Below, one piece after another: positions 15,518-24,022 of a DNA stretch of 34,667 nt. This DNA comes from Paenibacillus aestuarii (GTDB lineage Bacteria; Bacillota; Bacilli; Paenibacillales; NBRC-103111). Position numbers and translations under genes: made by a program. Location of the stretch: positions 1-34,667 of the forward strand of contig NZ_JAQFVF010000090.1 in assembly GCF_027789125.1 (NCBI RefSeq). Direction: 5' to 3'. Every line of letters begins with the position of its first letter. Position 1 is the first letter of the stretch. A model generated the notes under the pieces. The model saw only the letters and a program-made list of their open reading frames with translations. It searched no databases and was not told the DNA's origin.

Positions 15518-16957
15518 ATGGCAGGGTTGAATGGTGGCGGCACAAGTATAATTGTGCGTTTAGAGATGCATAAGGAGCAGGTGACATTCGGACAAATCGC
15601 AACAGCGATTGGGGATGCCGGTGGAGATATCGTAGCGGTTGACGTTACGCGTGCAAGCAAAACAACGACAACGCGCGACATTACGGTTAATGTGAGCGAT
15701 CCGCAGCATACCAATACGATTGAGGCAACTTTGAAAGATATTCCGGGTGTCAAGGTCGTTAACATTTCTGACCAAACCTTCTTGATGCACTTGGGCGGTA
15801 AAATTGAAGTTACCCCAAAAATGCCGATCAAAAATCGGGACGATTTGTCTCGTGTATATACGCCAGGTGTGGCGCGGGTTTGTATGGCGATTCATGAGGA
15901 TCCGTCGAAAGCCCATTCTTTGACGATTAAGCGGAATACCGTTGCAGTCGTATCGGACGGCTCTGCGGTGCTAGGGTTGGGGAATATTGGTCCGAAAGCG
16001 GCAATGCCGGTTATGGAAGGTAAAGCGATGCTGTTCAAGCAGATGGCTGGCGTGGACGCATTCCCGATCTGTTTGGACACGCAGGATACAGAAGAAATTA
16101 TTCGCATCGTGAAGGCGCTTGCACCAACATTCGGAGGCATTAACCTGGAGGATATCTCCTCGCCGCGTTGTTTTGAGATTGAAGAGCGGTTAATCGAAGA
16201 GCTGGATATTCCGGTGTTCCACGATGACCAGCACGGAACAGCGGTCGTTATTCTTGCAGGCTTGCTAAATGCGGTCAAAGTGGTTGGCAAACAGCTGGAG
16301 TCTTGTAAAGTTGTCGTAACAGGTATCGGAGCAGCCGGCATTGCGTGTACAAAAATGCTGCTGGCCGCAGGGGTCACGAATGTGATCGGCGTTGACCGCC
16401 AAGGTGCGATTGTGCGCGGCGAGACGTATTCGAATTCGGCTTGGGATTGGTATGCGGCGAATACGAATCCGTTCTTGCAAAGCGGTACGCTGTCGGATGT
16501 TATTGCTGATGCGGACATTTTCATCGGACTGTCGGGTCCGGGCGTGCTGAAAGTGGAGGATGTGAAGCGCATGGCGGCTGATCCGATCGTGTTCGCGATG
16601 GCGAATCCGACGCCGGAGATTACGCCGGAGGAAGCTGAGCCTTACGTACGTGTCATGGCGACAGGCCGATCGGATTATCCGAACCAGATTAATAACGTGC
16701 TGTGCTTCCCGGGCATTTTCCGCGGGGTGTTGGACTGCCGCGCTTCCCGCATTACGCAGGATATGAAGCTGGCTGCTGCCAAAGCGATCGCATCGGTTGT
16801 TAGCGATGACGAGCTGAATGAATACTACATCATTCCGAGCGTGTTCAATCATGCGGTTGTGGAAAAAGTCCGTGAATCCGTCATGGAAGCGGCTTACGAG
16901 TCGGGCGTCGCCAGACGGCGCAGTCCGCGCGAAATGCAAGACGCGCATCACGAATAG
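15518..16957 (+). CDS. NAD(P)-dependent malic enzyme with N-terminal ACT domain
   Basis: A 479-residue cytoplasmic enzyme that decarboxylates malate to pyruvate. Residues 8-85 form an ACT-type regulatory domain (SIIVRLEMHKEQVTFGQIAT and the following beta-alpha elements). The malic enzyme core has YTPGVARVC, SDGSAVLGLGNIGPKAAMPV, the metal-binding FHDDQHGTA and the nucleotide-binding VVTGIGAAGIACTKML. GANPTPEI-type sequence appears as MANPTPEITPEEAEPY. The preference for NAD or NADP cannot be read safely. GGGAGGATC lies about nine bases before the ATG. It is monocistronic, between its own promoter and a terminator. Confidence 0.94.
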   Translation: MAGLNGGGTSIIVRLEMHKEQVTFGQIATAIGDAGGDIVAVDVTRASKTTTTRDITVNVSDPQHTNTIEATLKDIPGVKVVNISDQTFLMHLGGKIEVTPKMPIKNRDDLSRVYTPGVARVCMAIHEDPSKAHSLTIKRNTVAVVSDGSAVLGLGNIGPKAAMPVMEGKAMLFKQMAGVDAFPICLDTQDTEEIIRIVKALAPTFGGINLEDISSPRCFEIEERLIEELDIPVFHDDQHGTAVVILAGLLNAVKVVGKQLESCKVVVTGIGAAGIACTKMLLAAGVTNVIGVDRQGAIVRGETYSNSAWDWYAANTNPFLQSGTLSDVIADADIFIGLSGPGVLKVEDVKRMAADPIVFAMANPTPEITPEEAEPYVRVMATGRSDYPNQINNVLCFPGIFRGVLDCRASRITQDMKLAAAKAIASVVSDDELNEYYIIPSVFNHAVVEKVRESVMEAAYESGVARRRSPREMQDAHHE

Positions 16958-16967
16958 TTGGCAATAA

Positions 16968-17001
16968 GAAAACCTTGAACAGATACCTGTTCAAGGTTTT
17001 C
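16968..17001. terminator. Bidirectional terminator between the malic enzyme and MFS genes
   Basis: GAAAACCTTGAACAG pairs with CTGTTCAAGGTTTTC around a 4-base loop. It starts 10 bases after the malic enzyme stop and ends two bases before the convergent MFS stop codon. The flanking A and T runs serve both strands. Confidence 0.9.
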
Positions 17002-17003
17002 TT

Positions 17004-18269
17004 TTATGAAGCGGCGTTTTCTTCGGTCCATTCTTTCAGCTTGCGGTCGGAAGGCAGCAGGAACGTCAGCAGTCCCAATAGGGGCAGGAAGGCGCATAGT
17101 TCCATCACGCGCGTAGTGCCGAGGGTATCGCACAAGTTTCCGAGCACGACAGAGCCGATGCCGCCCATCCCAAAGGCGAGTCCCGTGATAAGGCCGGATA
17201 CGGTTCCGACTTTGCCGGGGTAGAGCATTTGTGCATAAACGACGGTTACGGAAAAGCTGGATAATAAAATAAAGCCGATAATGACGAGTAAAATATACGC
17301 CCAGGTAAAGCTGACATGCGGCAGCAGCAGGGCGAACGGCGCTGAGCCGAGCATCGAGAAGAAAATGAGATTTCTTCGTCCGAAACGATCCGCGAGCGGT
17401 CCGCCGAAGAACGTACCGACGGCACCGGCGGCAAGGAAGAGGAAGATGAAATCTTGCGCGCGGTCGATGGACAAGCCGTATTTATCCTGCAGGAAGAAGG
17501 CGAAATAGCCGCCCATCGCCGCTCCGTACCAGGAACGGACGAAGACCAGGAAGACGAGCATGCAAATGGCGAACAGCACTTGCTTGCGGCGCTGCGGGTT
17601 CATGGCTCGCTGAACAGCTGTTTTGGCCTTGGCCGGGGCGCTCTTCAGCACGACTTTGTACCAGCTGGCGATATACATCTGAACGATGATCGCTACCGCT
17701 GCAACAGCGGTAAACCAGATAGAGCCGAACAGGCCAAGTGGGATGAAAATCCATTTGGTCATAATCGGCGCAAGCGATTGTCCTGCGTTGCCGCCGACCT
17801 GGAAAATCGACTGCGCTAAGCCTTTGCGGCCGCCGGCGGCCATGTGCGATACGCGCGAGCCTTCCGGATGGAACGCTGCGGAGCCTAATCCGACGCAGCA
17901 TACCGCGAGCAAGACGACCCAGTACGACGGTGCAAAAGCGAGCAGCAGCATGCCGATTAGCGTCGAGGCCATGCCGATCGGCAGTATGTAAGGCGACGGC
18001 TTGCGGTCGGTGTACAGCCCGACAACGGGCTGCATGATCGAGGCGGTAAAGTTGATCGCGAACTGCACCCAGCCGACCTGGGTGTAGTTTAGCCCCATCT
18101 CACTTTTGAGAATCGGAAAGATGGCCGGGATGACGGACTGAATGGAATCATTCAGCAAATGAACAAGACTTATCGCCAAAAGAATGCGGTAAACAGTAGG
18201 TTTGATATCTCCGGTCCCTTGTAAACCTTGTGAGCCGGGTTTCGGAGACGCTGCGGTGGATGAAGCCAT
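17004..18269 (-). CDS. MFS transporter, fosmidomycin resistance (Fsr)-like
   Basis: A 421-residue major facilitator with about 12 membrane segments after a polar N-terminus of roughly 25 residues. The segment FHPEGSRVSHMAAGGRKGLA followed by SIFQVGGNAGQSLAP is the signature of the Fsr family. The cytoplasmic loop between the halves is basic (VLKSAPAKAKTAVQRAMNPQ). LADRFGRRN is the second-half repeat of the MFS loop motif. It probably exports a drug or metabolite by proton antiport. The start lies 25 bases downstream of the psd stop, so it is probably the second gene of a psd-MFS transcript. The link to phospholipid synthesis may be accidental. Confidence 0.9.
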   Translation of the reverse strand: MASSTAASPKPGSQGLQGTGDIKPTVYRILLAISLVHLLNDSIQSVIPAIFPILKSEMGLNYTQVGWVQFAINFTASIMQPVVGLYTDRKPSPYILPIGMASTLIGMLLLAFAPSYWVVLLAVCCVGLGSAAFHPEGSRVSHMAAGGRKGLAQSIFQVGGNAGQSLAPIMTKWIFIPLGLFGSIWFTAVAAVAIIVQMYIASWYKVVLKSAPAKAKTAVQRAMNPQRRKQVLFAICMLVFLVFVRSWYGAAMGGYFAFFLQDKYGLSIDRAQDFIFLFLAAGAVGTFFGGPLADRFGRRNLIFFSMLGSAPFALLLPHVSFTWAYILLVIIGFILLSSFSVTVVYAQMLYPGKVGTVSGLITGLAFGMGGIGSVVLGNLCDTLGTTRVMELCAFLPLLGLLTFLLPSDRKLKEWTEENAAS

Positions 18270-18294
18270 GGAACTCTCCTTCCGGGAACCCGGT

Positions 18295-19083
18295 TTATTT
18301 ATCTATGAAACTTCCGAGTTCTTCTCCCATTTTAACTTTAGAGCCTAGTTGCAAATCTTGGCGTGGTGCAAACATGCCATCTTCGAACAGCAGCACGACG
18401 GTAGAGCCGAATTCAAAATAAGCGAGTTCCTGTCCGCGTTCCAAATGGTTAGGCAGCGGCTTGACATATTGAATGCTGCTGACATTCAGCGCGCCTACTT
18501 TCACGACGGCCACTTCGCCGGATTCATGCTGGATGAACGTGATGAGCCTCTCGTTACGGCTCAGCACTCTGCGCATGTAGCGCAGGCCGAAGTCGTTCAC
18601 GGGGTAGACTTTGCCTGGTACGTGTTCTTTTTCCAGCACCTCGCCTGAAATCGGGGAATGAATGCGGTGATAATCGGTCGGGCTCAGGTACAGAACAAAG
18701 TAGAAACCATTCTTGTAGTTCACGGTTCGCGGCGAACGGTTCAATAGCTCATCGATCGTGTAGTCTTGGCCTTTCACATTGACAATTAAACCGTCTTTGA
18801 TTTCGCCAATACCGGTAATCATGGCATCAACCGGGCTGACAACACGGGTAAGATCCTCGTGAATCGGACGAAGGCCTGGCTTCAGTCGGCGCGTAAAAAA
18901 GTCGTTCAAAGACATATATTCTTTGATGTGCTTCTCCGCGTCCTCGATCCGGATTCCGTAAGTTTGTGCGAATTTGGGAATGAAATGGCGGCTGAGCCTG
19001 GATTTGGCGAATGCTCCTGTCAGCTGGGATACCCACTTGCGGGATGACAGCTCGGTCAGCAATCGAAAAAACGGTTTGGACAT
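18295..19083 (-). CDS. psd: Phosphatidylserine decarboxylase proenzyme
   Basis: A 262-residue membrane-associated enzyme that turns phosphatidylserine into phosphatidylethanolamine. The self-cleavage motif is FGST: cutting between Gly226 and Ser227 gives a 226-residue beta chain and a 36-residue alpha chain with an N-terminal pyruvoyl group. The charge relay that drives cleavage is visible as Asp86 (SPVDAMITG) and His142 (DYHRIHSP). The N-terminal helix-rich part with YMSLNDFFTRRLKPGLRPI is typical of the short bacterial type. AGGAG lies about ten bases before the ATG. Confidence 0.95.
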   Translation of the reverse strand: MSKPFFRLLTELSSRKWVSQLTGAFAKSRLSRHFIPKFAQTYGIRIEDAEKHIKEYMSLNDFFTRRLKPGLRPIHEDLTRVVSPVDAMITGIGEIKDGLIVNVKGQDYTIDELLNRSPRTVNYKNGFYFVLYLSPTDYHRIHSPISGEVLEKEHVPGKVYPVNDFGLRYMRRVLSRNERLITFIQHESGEVAVVKVGALNVSSIQYVKPLPNHLERGQELAYFEFGSTVVLLFEDGMFAPRQDLQLGSKVKMGEELGSFIDK

Positions 19084-19222
19084 CGATAATAGCTCCTGTT
19101 CATAAAAGGGGACTTCTTAGTATGCAAGATCTCCCTGATTTGGTTCTTCGATTATCTTGCCACAGAAAGGTAAAAGAATCAATTGCCGAATCATGTAAGA
19201 AAGTTGCGCTGTGAGCCAGAAA

Positions 19223-19244
19223 AAAACAGCCTGACGGCTGTTTT
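19223..19244 (-). terminator. Terminator of the small Cys-rich protein gene
   Basis: AAAACAGCC and GGCTGTTTT form a 9-bp stem around TGAC. The A run at 19221-19226 gives a T tail on the minus strand, directly after the stop codon at 19244. Confidence 0.85.
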
Positions 19245-19498
19245 CATGCTTCCTCAACATTTGTTTGATAAGCTTTACATTTATAGCAGACGGCAGGGTT
19301 CACGGAGATGGGGACATGCGATCCGGCATATTTCGTGCAAAGGATCGGTGTCCTAGGCGCGGGTCCCGTAATACTCAGGCAATATGGACATTCGGCAATC
19401 TCCTGAAGCTGGGCTGTCGGGAATGGCATGTCCTGCAAACCGGCAGGCTCTGGGCGAGGGGACTCATTTGTGTAAAGACGCGGCATGAACTTTCTCAA
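19244..19498 (-). CDS. Small Cys-rich protein of unknown function, possible zinc binder
   Basis: An 84-residue protein I do not recognise. It has a CPYC pair (Cys37, Cys40) and a CYKC pair (Cys71, Cys74) with one extra Cys at 54, a spacing compatible with a zinc ribbon. The N-terminal third is Pro-rich. The start is a TTG with AAAGAGG eight bases upstream; the next ATG, four codons in, is too far from any ribosome site. A terminator follows at once, which supports a real gene. A cre-like site lies upstream. Confidence 0.65.
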   Translation of the reverse strand: MRKFMPRLYTNESPRPEPAGLQDMPFPTAQLQEIAECPYCLSITGPAPRTPILCTKYAGSHVPISVNPAVCYKCKAYQTNVEEA

Positions 19499-19563
19499 TC
19501 GGCGAACCTCTTTTCTGTGCGAGAATTTGGAATGAGCGGAGAGAACTTTCGCCAGCGCTATAA

Positions 19564-19577
19564 TGTAAGCGCTTTAT
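19564..19577. promoter_or_regulatory. cre-like site
   Basis: TGTAAGCGCTTTAT agrees with TGWAARCGYTWNCW except at the last C. It lies between the divergent starts at 19498 and 19698, about 66 bases upstream of the Cys-rich protein, and would suit CcpA or another LacI-family protein. Confidence 0.45.
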
Positions 19578-19634
19578 TTTATTGAAATTATCATAGCATA
19601 CCCGCGAGCAGGCTGTCACCTGAATTGCAAAGTA

Positions 19635-19663
19635 TTTCCACTCTGAAAAGCGTCAATGATAAT
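19635..19663 (+). promoter_or_regulatory. Candidate sigma-A promoter of the small membrane protein
   Basis: TTTCCA (19635-19640) and GATAAT (19658-19663) with a 17-base spacer, 34 bases before the ATG. Confidence 0.45.
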
Positions 19664-19697
19664 CATGAGGCCGACATGAAGGAGTGCTAGCGCGTAT

Positions 19698-19994
19698 ATG
19701 AGTTTGTTCATTGTTTTGCTTGTTATTATGGTCCCTATGTTTATGATGGCGATTGCCTGGCTAATTCCGGTTTGGCGGGCAATTTTTGATGGAGCAGCAG
19801 TGATCTGTGCTTATATTTTTGGAAGTATCAGCGCTCTGGCGATCTATCAAATTTTGCGTGATGACACGGTATTTATGACGAATATCCATAGTGTTTTTCA
19901 AAATATGATTTTTTTGACCGCCGGTTCCTATTTGGGCAGCTATATGATTTATTTGCTGGCGTGGCACACACTGAAGCAATTGCGAAATGAGTGA
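19698..19994 (+). CDS. Small integral membrane protein of unknown function
   Basis: A 98-residue protein with three hydrophobic segments (about 3-26, 31-52 and 67-90) and almost no soluble part. The short central loop LRDDTVFMTNIHSVFQ is polar. I recognise no family. GAAGGAG lies upstream of the ATG at a somewhat long distance of about 13 bases. The NagZ-type gene begins 85 bases downstream on the same strand, so the two may share a transcript. Confidence 0.65.
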   Translation: MSLFIVLLVIMVPMFMMAIAWLIPVWRAIFDGAAVICAYIFGSISALAIYQILRDDTVFMTNIHSVFQNMIFLTAGSYLGSYMIYLLAWHTLKQLRNE

Positions 19995-20079
19995 ATCGGC
20001 TGCAACTAAGACTGCGGCAATTCCGTCTATCGGTTAGGGCATAAGCCGCAAAGTGTAAGGAAGAAAGTGAGGAAAACAG

Positions 20080-21372
20080 ATGCGAAAGACCTACCGTAAA
20101 CGAATGGCCGCATGGACGTTATGGGGGTGTACATGCTTGTGGGTGCTAACCGGTTGCGCTCATCGTTCTAATGAAAACCCTATTCCGCCAACTCCGACAG
20201 CAGCTACGACTTCGGCTTCGCAGCCGGCGAGTCCGCAAGCGACGCCTAGCCCAGTCCCGACGCCGACGGCAGATCCCATGCAGGCGAAGCTGGCGAAGAT
20301 GTCGCTAGATGAGAAAATCGGCCAAATGATTCTCGCCGGTATCGATGGCTATACGATGACACCTGAAGCGCATAAGCTGCTGGAAAGCTACCACGTCGGC
20401 GGTATTATTTTATATAAACCGAACGTGAAATCGTCCGCTCAGCTCGTTGAGCTGACGAATGCTTTAAAGAAAGCGAACAACGTTAATCAGCTGCCATTAT
20501 GGATTGGCGCCGATGAAGAAGGCGGCAGAGTCACAAGGCTGCCAGACGAGATCATCAAAACGCCGACGAATCAAGAGATCGGGAAAACCGGCAATGCGGC
20601 GTTTGCCTTTAACGTCGGCAGCCTGCTGGGCAAGGAGCTGCATGCATACGGGCTGAACGTGGATTTTGCGCCTGTGTTGGATGTGAACAGCAATCCGAAC
20701 AATCCCGTCATAGGCGACCGTTCGTTCGGCGCCAACGCCACGGTGGTGACATCGATGGGGGTTCAGGCGATGAAAGGGCTGCAGGCGCAGCACGTGACTC
20801 CCGTCGTGAAGCATTTTCCGGGTCATGGCGATACATCGGTGGATTCCCATGTCGGACTGCCTGTCGTACAAAACGATCTGACTCGGCTGCGCAAACTGGA
20901 GCTTGTCTCATTCACAGAAGCGATTAAGCAGGACGCGGACGCCGTGATGGTTGCTCATATTTTGCTGCCAAAGGTGGATCCGCAAAACCCGGCGACGATG
21001 TCAAAGAAAATCATGACCGACCTGCTGCGGCAAGAACTTGGTTTTCAAGGTGTCGTGATAACGGATGATATGACAATGGGCGCGATCACGCAAAACTACA
21101 ATCTCGCTGATTCAGCGGTGAAATCCGTGGTGGCCGGAGCCAATGTCATTCTTGTTGGCCATGAATATGACAAGATCGTTGCCGTCACCGAAGCGCTCCG
21201 CCAAGCGGTGCAGGATAAACGGATCCCGCTGGAAACGATCGATCAGAGCGTCATGCGCATTATGAAGTTAAAGCAAAAGTACGAGCTCAAGGATCAAGCT
21301 GTGCAAACGCCGGATGTCTCTGTGTTCAACAACACGGTTCATCAACTGTTATCTACGTATCTTCATAAATAA
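20080..21372 (+). CDS. nagZ: Beta-N-acetylhexosaminidase lipoprotein, glycoside hydrolase family 3 (NagZ type)
   Basis: A 430-residue exported lipoprotein that removes N-acetylglucosamine from muropeptides. The lipobox is LTGC with Cys26, followed by a Pro/Thr/Ser-rich linker to about residue 66. The GH3 barrel begins with MSLDEKIGQMILAG. KHFPGHGDTSVDSHVGLP (244-261) holds the Asp-His dyad used as acid/base in NagZ enzymes, and VITDDMTMGAI provides the nucleophile Asp329. Length and single-domain form fit the short bacterial NagZ rather than the two-domain YbbD type. AAGGAAG lies upstream. A terminator shared with the convergent YheC/YheD gene follows. Confidence 0.93.
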   Translation: MRKTYRKRMAAWTLWGCTCLWVLTGCAHRSNENPIPPTPTAATTSASQPASPQATPSPVPTPTADPMQAKLAKMSLDEKIGQMILAGIDGYTMTPEAHKLLESYHVGGIILYKPNVKSSAQLVELTNALKKANNVNQLPLWIGADEEGGRVTRLPDEIIKTPTNQEIGKTGNAAFAFNVGSLLGKELHAYGLNVDFAPVLDVNSNPNNPVIGDRSFGANATVVTSMGVQAMKGLQAQHVTPVVKHFPGHGDTSVDSHVGLPVVQNDLTRLRKLELVSFTEAIKQDADAVMVAHILLPKVDPQNPATMSKKIMTDLLRQELGFQGVVITDDMTMGAITQNYNLADSAVKSVVAGANVILVGHEYDKIVAVTEALRQAVQDKRIPLETIDQSVMRIMKLKQKYELKDQAVQTPDVSVFNNTVHQLLSTYLHK

Positions 21373-21420
21373 AAAGAGGGCACTAACGGAACCGCCATTT
21401 CCGTCAGTGTCCTCTTTTTT
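21371..21420. terminator. Bidirectional terminator between nagZ and the YheC/YheD gene
   Basis: An AAAAAGAGG..CACTAACGGAA arm pairs with TTCCGTCAGTG..CCTCTTTTTT around CCGCCA with small mismatches. A and T runs flank it on both sides; it overlaps the stop codon of the minus-strand gene. Confidence 0.9.
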
Positions 21421-22519
21421 AGTATACAGGCGTGCCCCCGTCTAGCACATATTTGGCATAGGCGATCGGATTAAAATAGGTGGATCTCCAGGCTTCCTCC
21501 ATATTGGCTTCGCGAAAGCTATAGCGCTGGTCTTTGCCATTGCATTCAATAAACAGCGGGAATCCGTCTTTGGTAATGCCGATATCGAGCCCGATGTCCG
21601 CCAAGTGCGGCAGCTCTCTGCTTAGATGTCTGGCAACCTTCAGGGAGAAGTTGGCAATTTGCCGGAAGACGTCGGCATGGTCAAGTGTGGGATACTCAGC
21701 GCAAAGAATATCATTTAGCGTCTTCACCTCGCCGCCTTGAGCTACGTTGGTGAGGAACAATTTTTTAGACGCAACTTTAGCTACGATGCCTGTGATGCCC
21801 CATTCACCCGTCGCCCCTCGCTGAATGGAAATGCGGAGATCAAAGGGGCGTCCCTCGAACGTCGCCAGCGGTAGCCGCTGTTGAACGATATACGATTTGC
21901 TGCGGATTCTTTTCTGCAGAACGAGAGGGATTCTTTTCATAAATGAAGTGGTGCGCCAAATTTTGTTGCTGATCTTCATACTCTGTGGATAAATGAGCCT
22001 CCATCCGTTCCGCGTACGGTCCATCTTCATCACGCCTCGACCGATGCTGCTGTTGGTTGGCTTGATAATCAGGGAATCGTAGATGTTCATCATCATCCTC
22101 AGATTGGCCATGGTAGCCGGATAAGTACCGGGGAGGTGCGGCCGAATGGTTTCGTCCTTCAAGAGGAGCTCATGGATAAGCATCTTGCTGTATCGGTTCC
22201 ACCGGTTGAATAAAATAATGCCGCGCTTCGTCCAGTGATCCAATTGCTGATAAGACATCGTATCCAAATAGATGGCGCGGTTATGAATGACCTTGGGCAA
22301 ATCGATATAGCTGAGGATAAAGCGTTCGCCGTGCTGCACATAGGCATGTACCTTGAGTGTATCGATCTGGACATCTTGAATGCGGAAATAGCAGGGAATA
22401 ACGCCGTATTCCATACCGGCTTCACTGTAAAAGCGGATGGCCTCATAGTTGGTTTTCCCCAGCGGAATGCCTTCAAACAAGGCATTGCCCACCAGTATAC
22501 CTACGTAGGGTTTTCCCAT
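21419..22519 (-). CDS. YheC/YheD family spore-coat-associated ATP-grasp protein
   Basis: A 366-residue protein of the YheC/YheD family, found in endospore formers and linked to the coat. The N-terminal part starts VGILVGNALFEGIPLGKTNY, typical of the family. The C-terminal two thirds has ATP-grasp features: LIIKPTNSSIGRGVMKM (nucleotide-binding Lys and glycine loop), PFDLRISIQRG, and LDIGITKDGFPLFIECNGKD with the metal-binding Asp/Glu/Asn. ATP-grasp proteins join a carboxylate to an amine or similar nucleophile, so it may tailor a coat polymer; the substrate is unknown. AAGGAGGG lies about 11 bases upstream. It diverges from a glycosyltransferase gene across 199 bases. Confidence 0.9.
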   Translation of the reverse strand: MGKPYVGILVGNALFEGIPLGKTNYEAIRFYSEAGMEYGVIPCYFRIQDVQIDTLKVHAYVQHGERFILSYIDLPKVIHNRAIYLDTMSYQQLDHWTKRGIILFNRWNRYSKMLIHELLLKDETIRPHLPGTYPATMANLRMMMNIYDSLIIKPTNSSIGRGVMKMDRTRNGWRLIYPQSMKISNKIWRTTSFMKRIPLVLQKRIRSKSYIVQQRLPLATFEGRPFDLRISIQRGATGEWGITGIVAKVASKKLFLTNVAQGGEVKTLNDILCAEYPTLDHADVFRQIANFSLKVARHLSRELPHLADIGLDIGITKDGFPLFIECNGKDQRYSFREANMEEAWRSTYFNPIAYAKYVLDGGTPVY

Positions 22520-22574
22520 CGTTCTGGTTATCCCTCCTTATGTCCTGACTTGGGAGCAATACGGTGCTTTCTTC

Positions 22575-22582
22575 AGTGTATG
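22575..22582 (-). promoter_or_regulatory. Candidate mother-cell promoter -10 of the YheC/YheD gene
   Basis: On the minus strand CATACACT agrees with the sigma-E -10 consensus (CATACAnT) and CATACACTG agrees with sigma-K CATAnnnTA in all but one position. An AC, the sigma-K -35 core, lies 17 bases upstream. The -10 is 56 bases before the start codon. Confidence 0.4.
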
Positions 22583-22718
22583 GAAAAGCATCCTGGCTTG
22601 TTTGTACGGTTGCTGAGAGCCTGCCGCTTGCGGCTGTGATGTTTGACCTCCATCCAGGGGCGGTTACCCAAGCTAATCCATGAAATCCGCATATGTATAG
22701 AAGAAAGGAGAGGTGAAT

Positions 22719-23888
22719 ATGTGCAGCCTGCCTATTAGCGTGGCCATTGTTACACCCGGCGCCTTCCCCATACCTTCTGAAATGAGCAGCTCAGTCGAGC
22801 AGGTTGTCCAGAAAACAGCCGCACCATTGGCGAAGCGGATGACGGTGCAAATTCTGGGGCGAAAGACCCGGTTTCAGCAGAGCCGTGAGGTGAAGGATGG
22901 GGTGCGTTATATAAGGGTCCGTTATATACGTCCTTTTTCCTATATTAAAGAAGCCAGCATGCAAGTGGCCAAATTAAAGCCAACGTATATTCAAGTAGAG
23001 AATCGTCCACGGTTCGTCCGGTATTTAAGAAGAAGGTATCCGAAAAAGAAAATCAGCTTGATTCTGCATTCGACTTATTTTATTTCCCGGCCGCACATTG
23101 CGGTGCGAGAGCTTGCGGTGTGCCTGCGGGCCGCGGATGTGATCGTGGTGAACAGCGATTTTTTGAAAAAGACGCTCGAACGGAAAGTACCGAGCTGTGC
23201 GCATAAAATTGTGACACAGCACTTAGGCGTGGATGTGGAGCATTTTACATCGAGATGGACGCCGCAGGGAGCGGAGGCGCGACAGCAGCGGCTGAAAGCG
23301 CTGGGATATGAGAATAGACAAATCATTTTATTCGTCGGCCGGCTCATTCCGCGCAAAGGCGTGCATCATCTGCTGAATGCGATGACTCAGGTGATCGGGG
23401 CGCATCCGGAAGCGTTATTGCTGGTGATCGGTGGCGCTTTCTACGGGTCTAAGCGTAAAACGGTTTACGTGCGCAGACTTCACAAAAGGGGCAGACTCAT
23501 GCCGAATCACGTGCGGTTCATTCCGTATGTCGCCCATGCTGACGTGGCCAAATGGTACCAAATTGCCGACATTGTCGTGGTGCCGTCCGCGCCGAACGAA
23601 GCGTTCGGACTCGTCAATGTGGAAGCGATGGCGACAGGCGTGCCCGTCATTGCGACGCGCTCCGGCGGTATTCAGGAAGTTGTGGCCGACGGAACAACCG
23701 GCTACTTGATGGATCCGCAGCGCATCGCGCAGGAGCTGCCGCGATATTTGCTGCGCCTGCTCGGGGATGCGGAGCTGCGGCAAGTGATGGGCGAGCAGGG
23801 CAATCAGCGGGTGAGACAGCTGTTTACATGGGAGCGCGCGGCGGAGCTGCGGCATGAGCTCTATGTCAATATGCTCAAGCGCAACTAG
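22719..23888 (+). CDS. GT4-family glycosyltransferase, CotSA-like
   Basis: A 389-residue GT-B glycosyltransferase that transfers a sugar from a nucleotide donor with retention of configuration. The C-terminal domain has ILFVGRLIPRKGVHHLLNAM, and NEAFGLVNVEAMATG carries the E-x7-E motif, followed by GVPVIATRSGG. The N-terminal domain ends with HLGVDVEHF. It resembles spore-coat CotSA. GGAGAGG lies five bases before the ATG at 22719; a GTG six bases earlier is in frame but sits within the ribosome site. The WIAG-tail repeat gene follows 134 bases downstream on the same strand, making that protein the natural acceptor candidate. Confidence 0.9.
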   Translation: MCSLPISVAIVTPGAFPIPSEMSSSVEQVVQKTAAPLAKRMTVQILGRKTRFQQSREVKDGVRYIRVRYIRPFSYIKEASMQVAKLKPTYIQVENRPRFVRYLRRRYPKKKISLILHSTYFISRPHIAVRELAVCLRAADVIVVNSDFLKKTLERKVPSCAHKIVTQHLGVDVEHFTSRWTPQGAEARQQRLKALGYENRQIILFVGRLIPRKGVHHLLNAMTQVIGAHPEALLLVIGGAFYGSKRKTVYVRRLHKRGRLMPNHVRFIPYVAHADVAKWYQIADIVVVPSAPNEAFGLVNVEAMATGVPVIATRSGGIQEVVADGTTGYLMDPQRIAQELPRYLLRLLGDAELRQVMGEQGNQRVRQLFTWERAAELRHELYVNMLKRN

Positions 23889-23957
23889 GTATCATGGCAC
23901 GGAACACAAGCTAATGAAATTGCAACTAGGTTAGCGCACATTTTCTAGGGCGAATGT

Positions 23958-23985
23958 ACATCTCCCTTCAACTGTGAATATGTTA
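23958..23985 (+). promoter_or_regulatory. Candidate sigma-K promoter of the repeat protein gene
   Basis: AC (23958-23959), 17 bases, then AATATGTTA (23977-23985), which matches the sigma-K -10 CATAnnnTA except at its first base. The start codon is 38 bases downstream. Confidence 0.3.
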
Positions 23986-24022
23986 CAAATGACCAGATTT
24001 CTAAAGAAATGGAGAGGAGTCT

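Noticed and set aside
19656..19675. Fur box around TGATAATCATGA
   Set aside because: Only the left half (TGATAAT) matches; the right half diverges. The GATAAT is better read as a -10 element.
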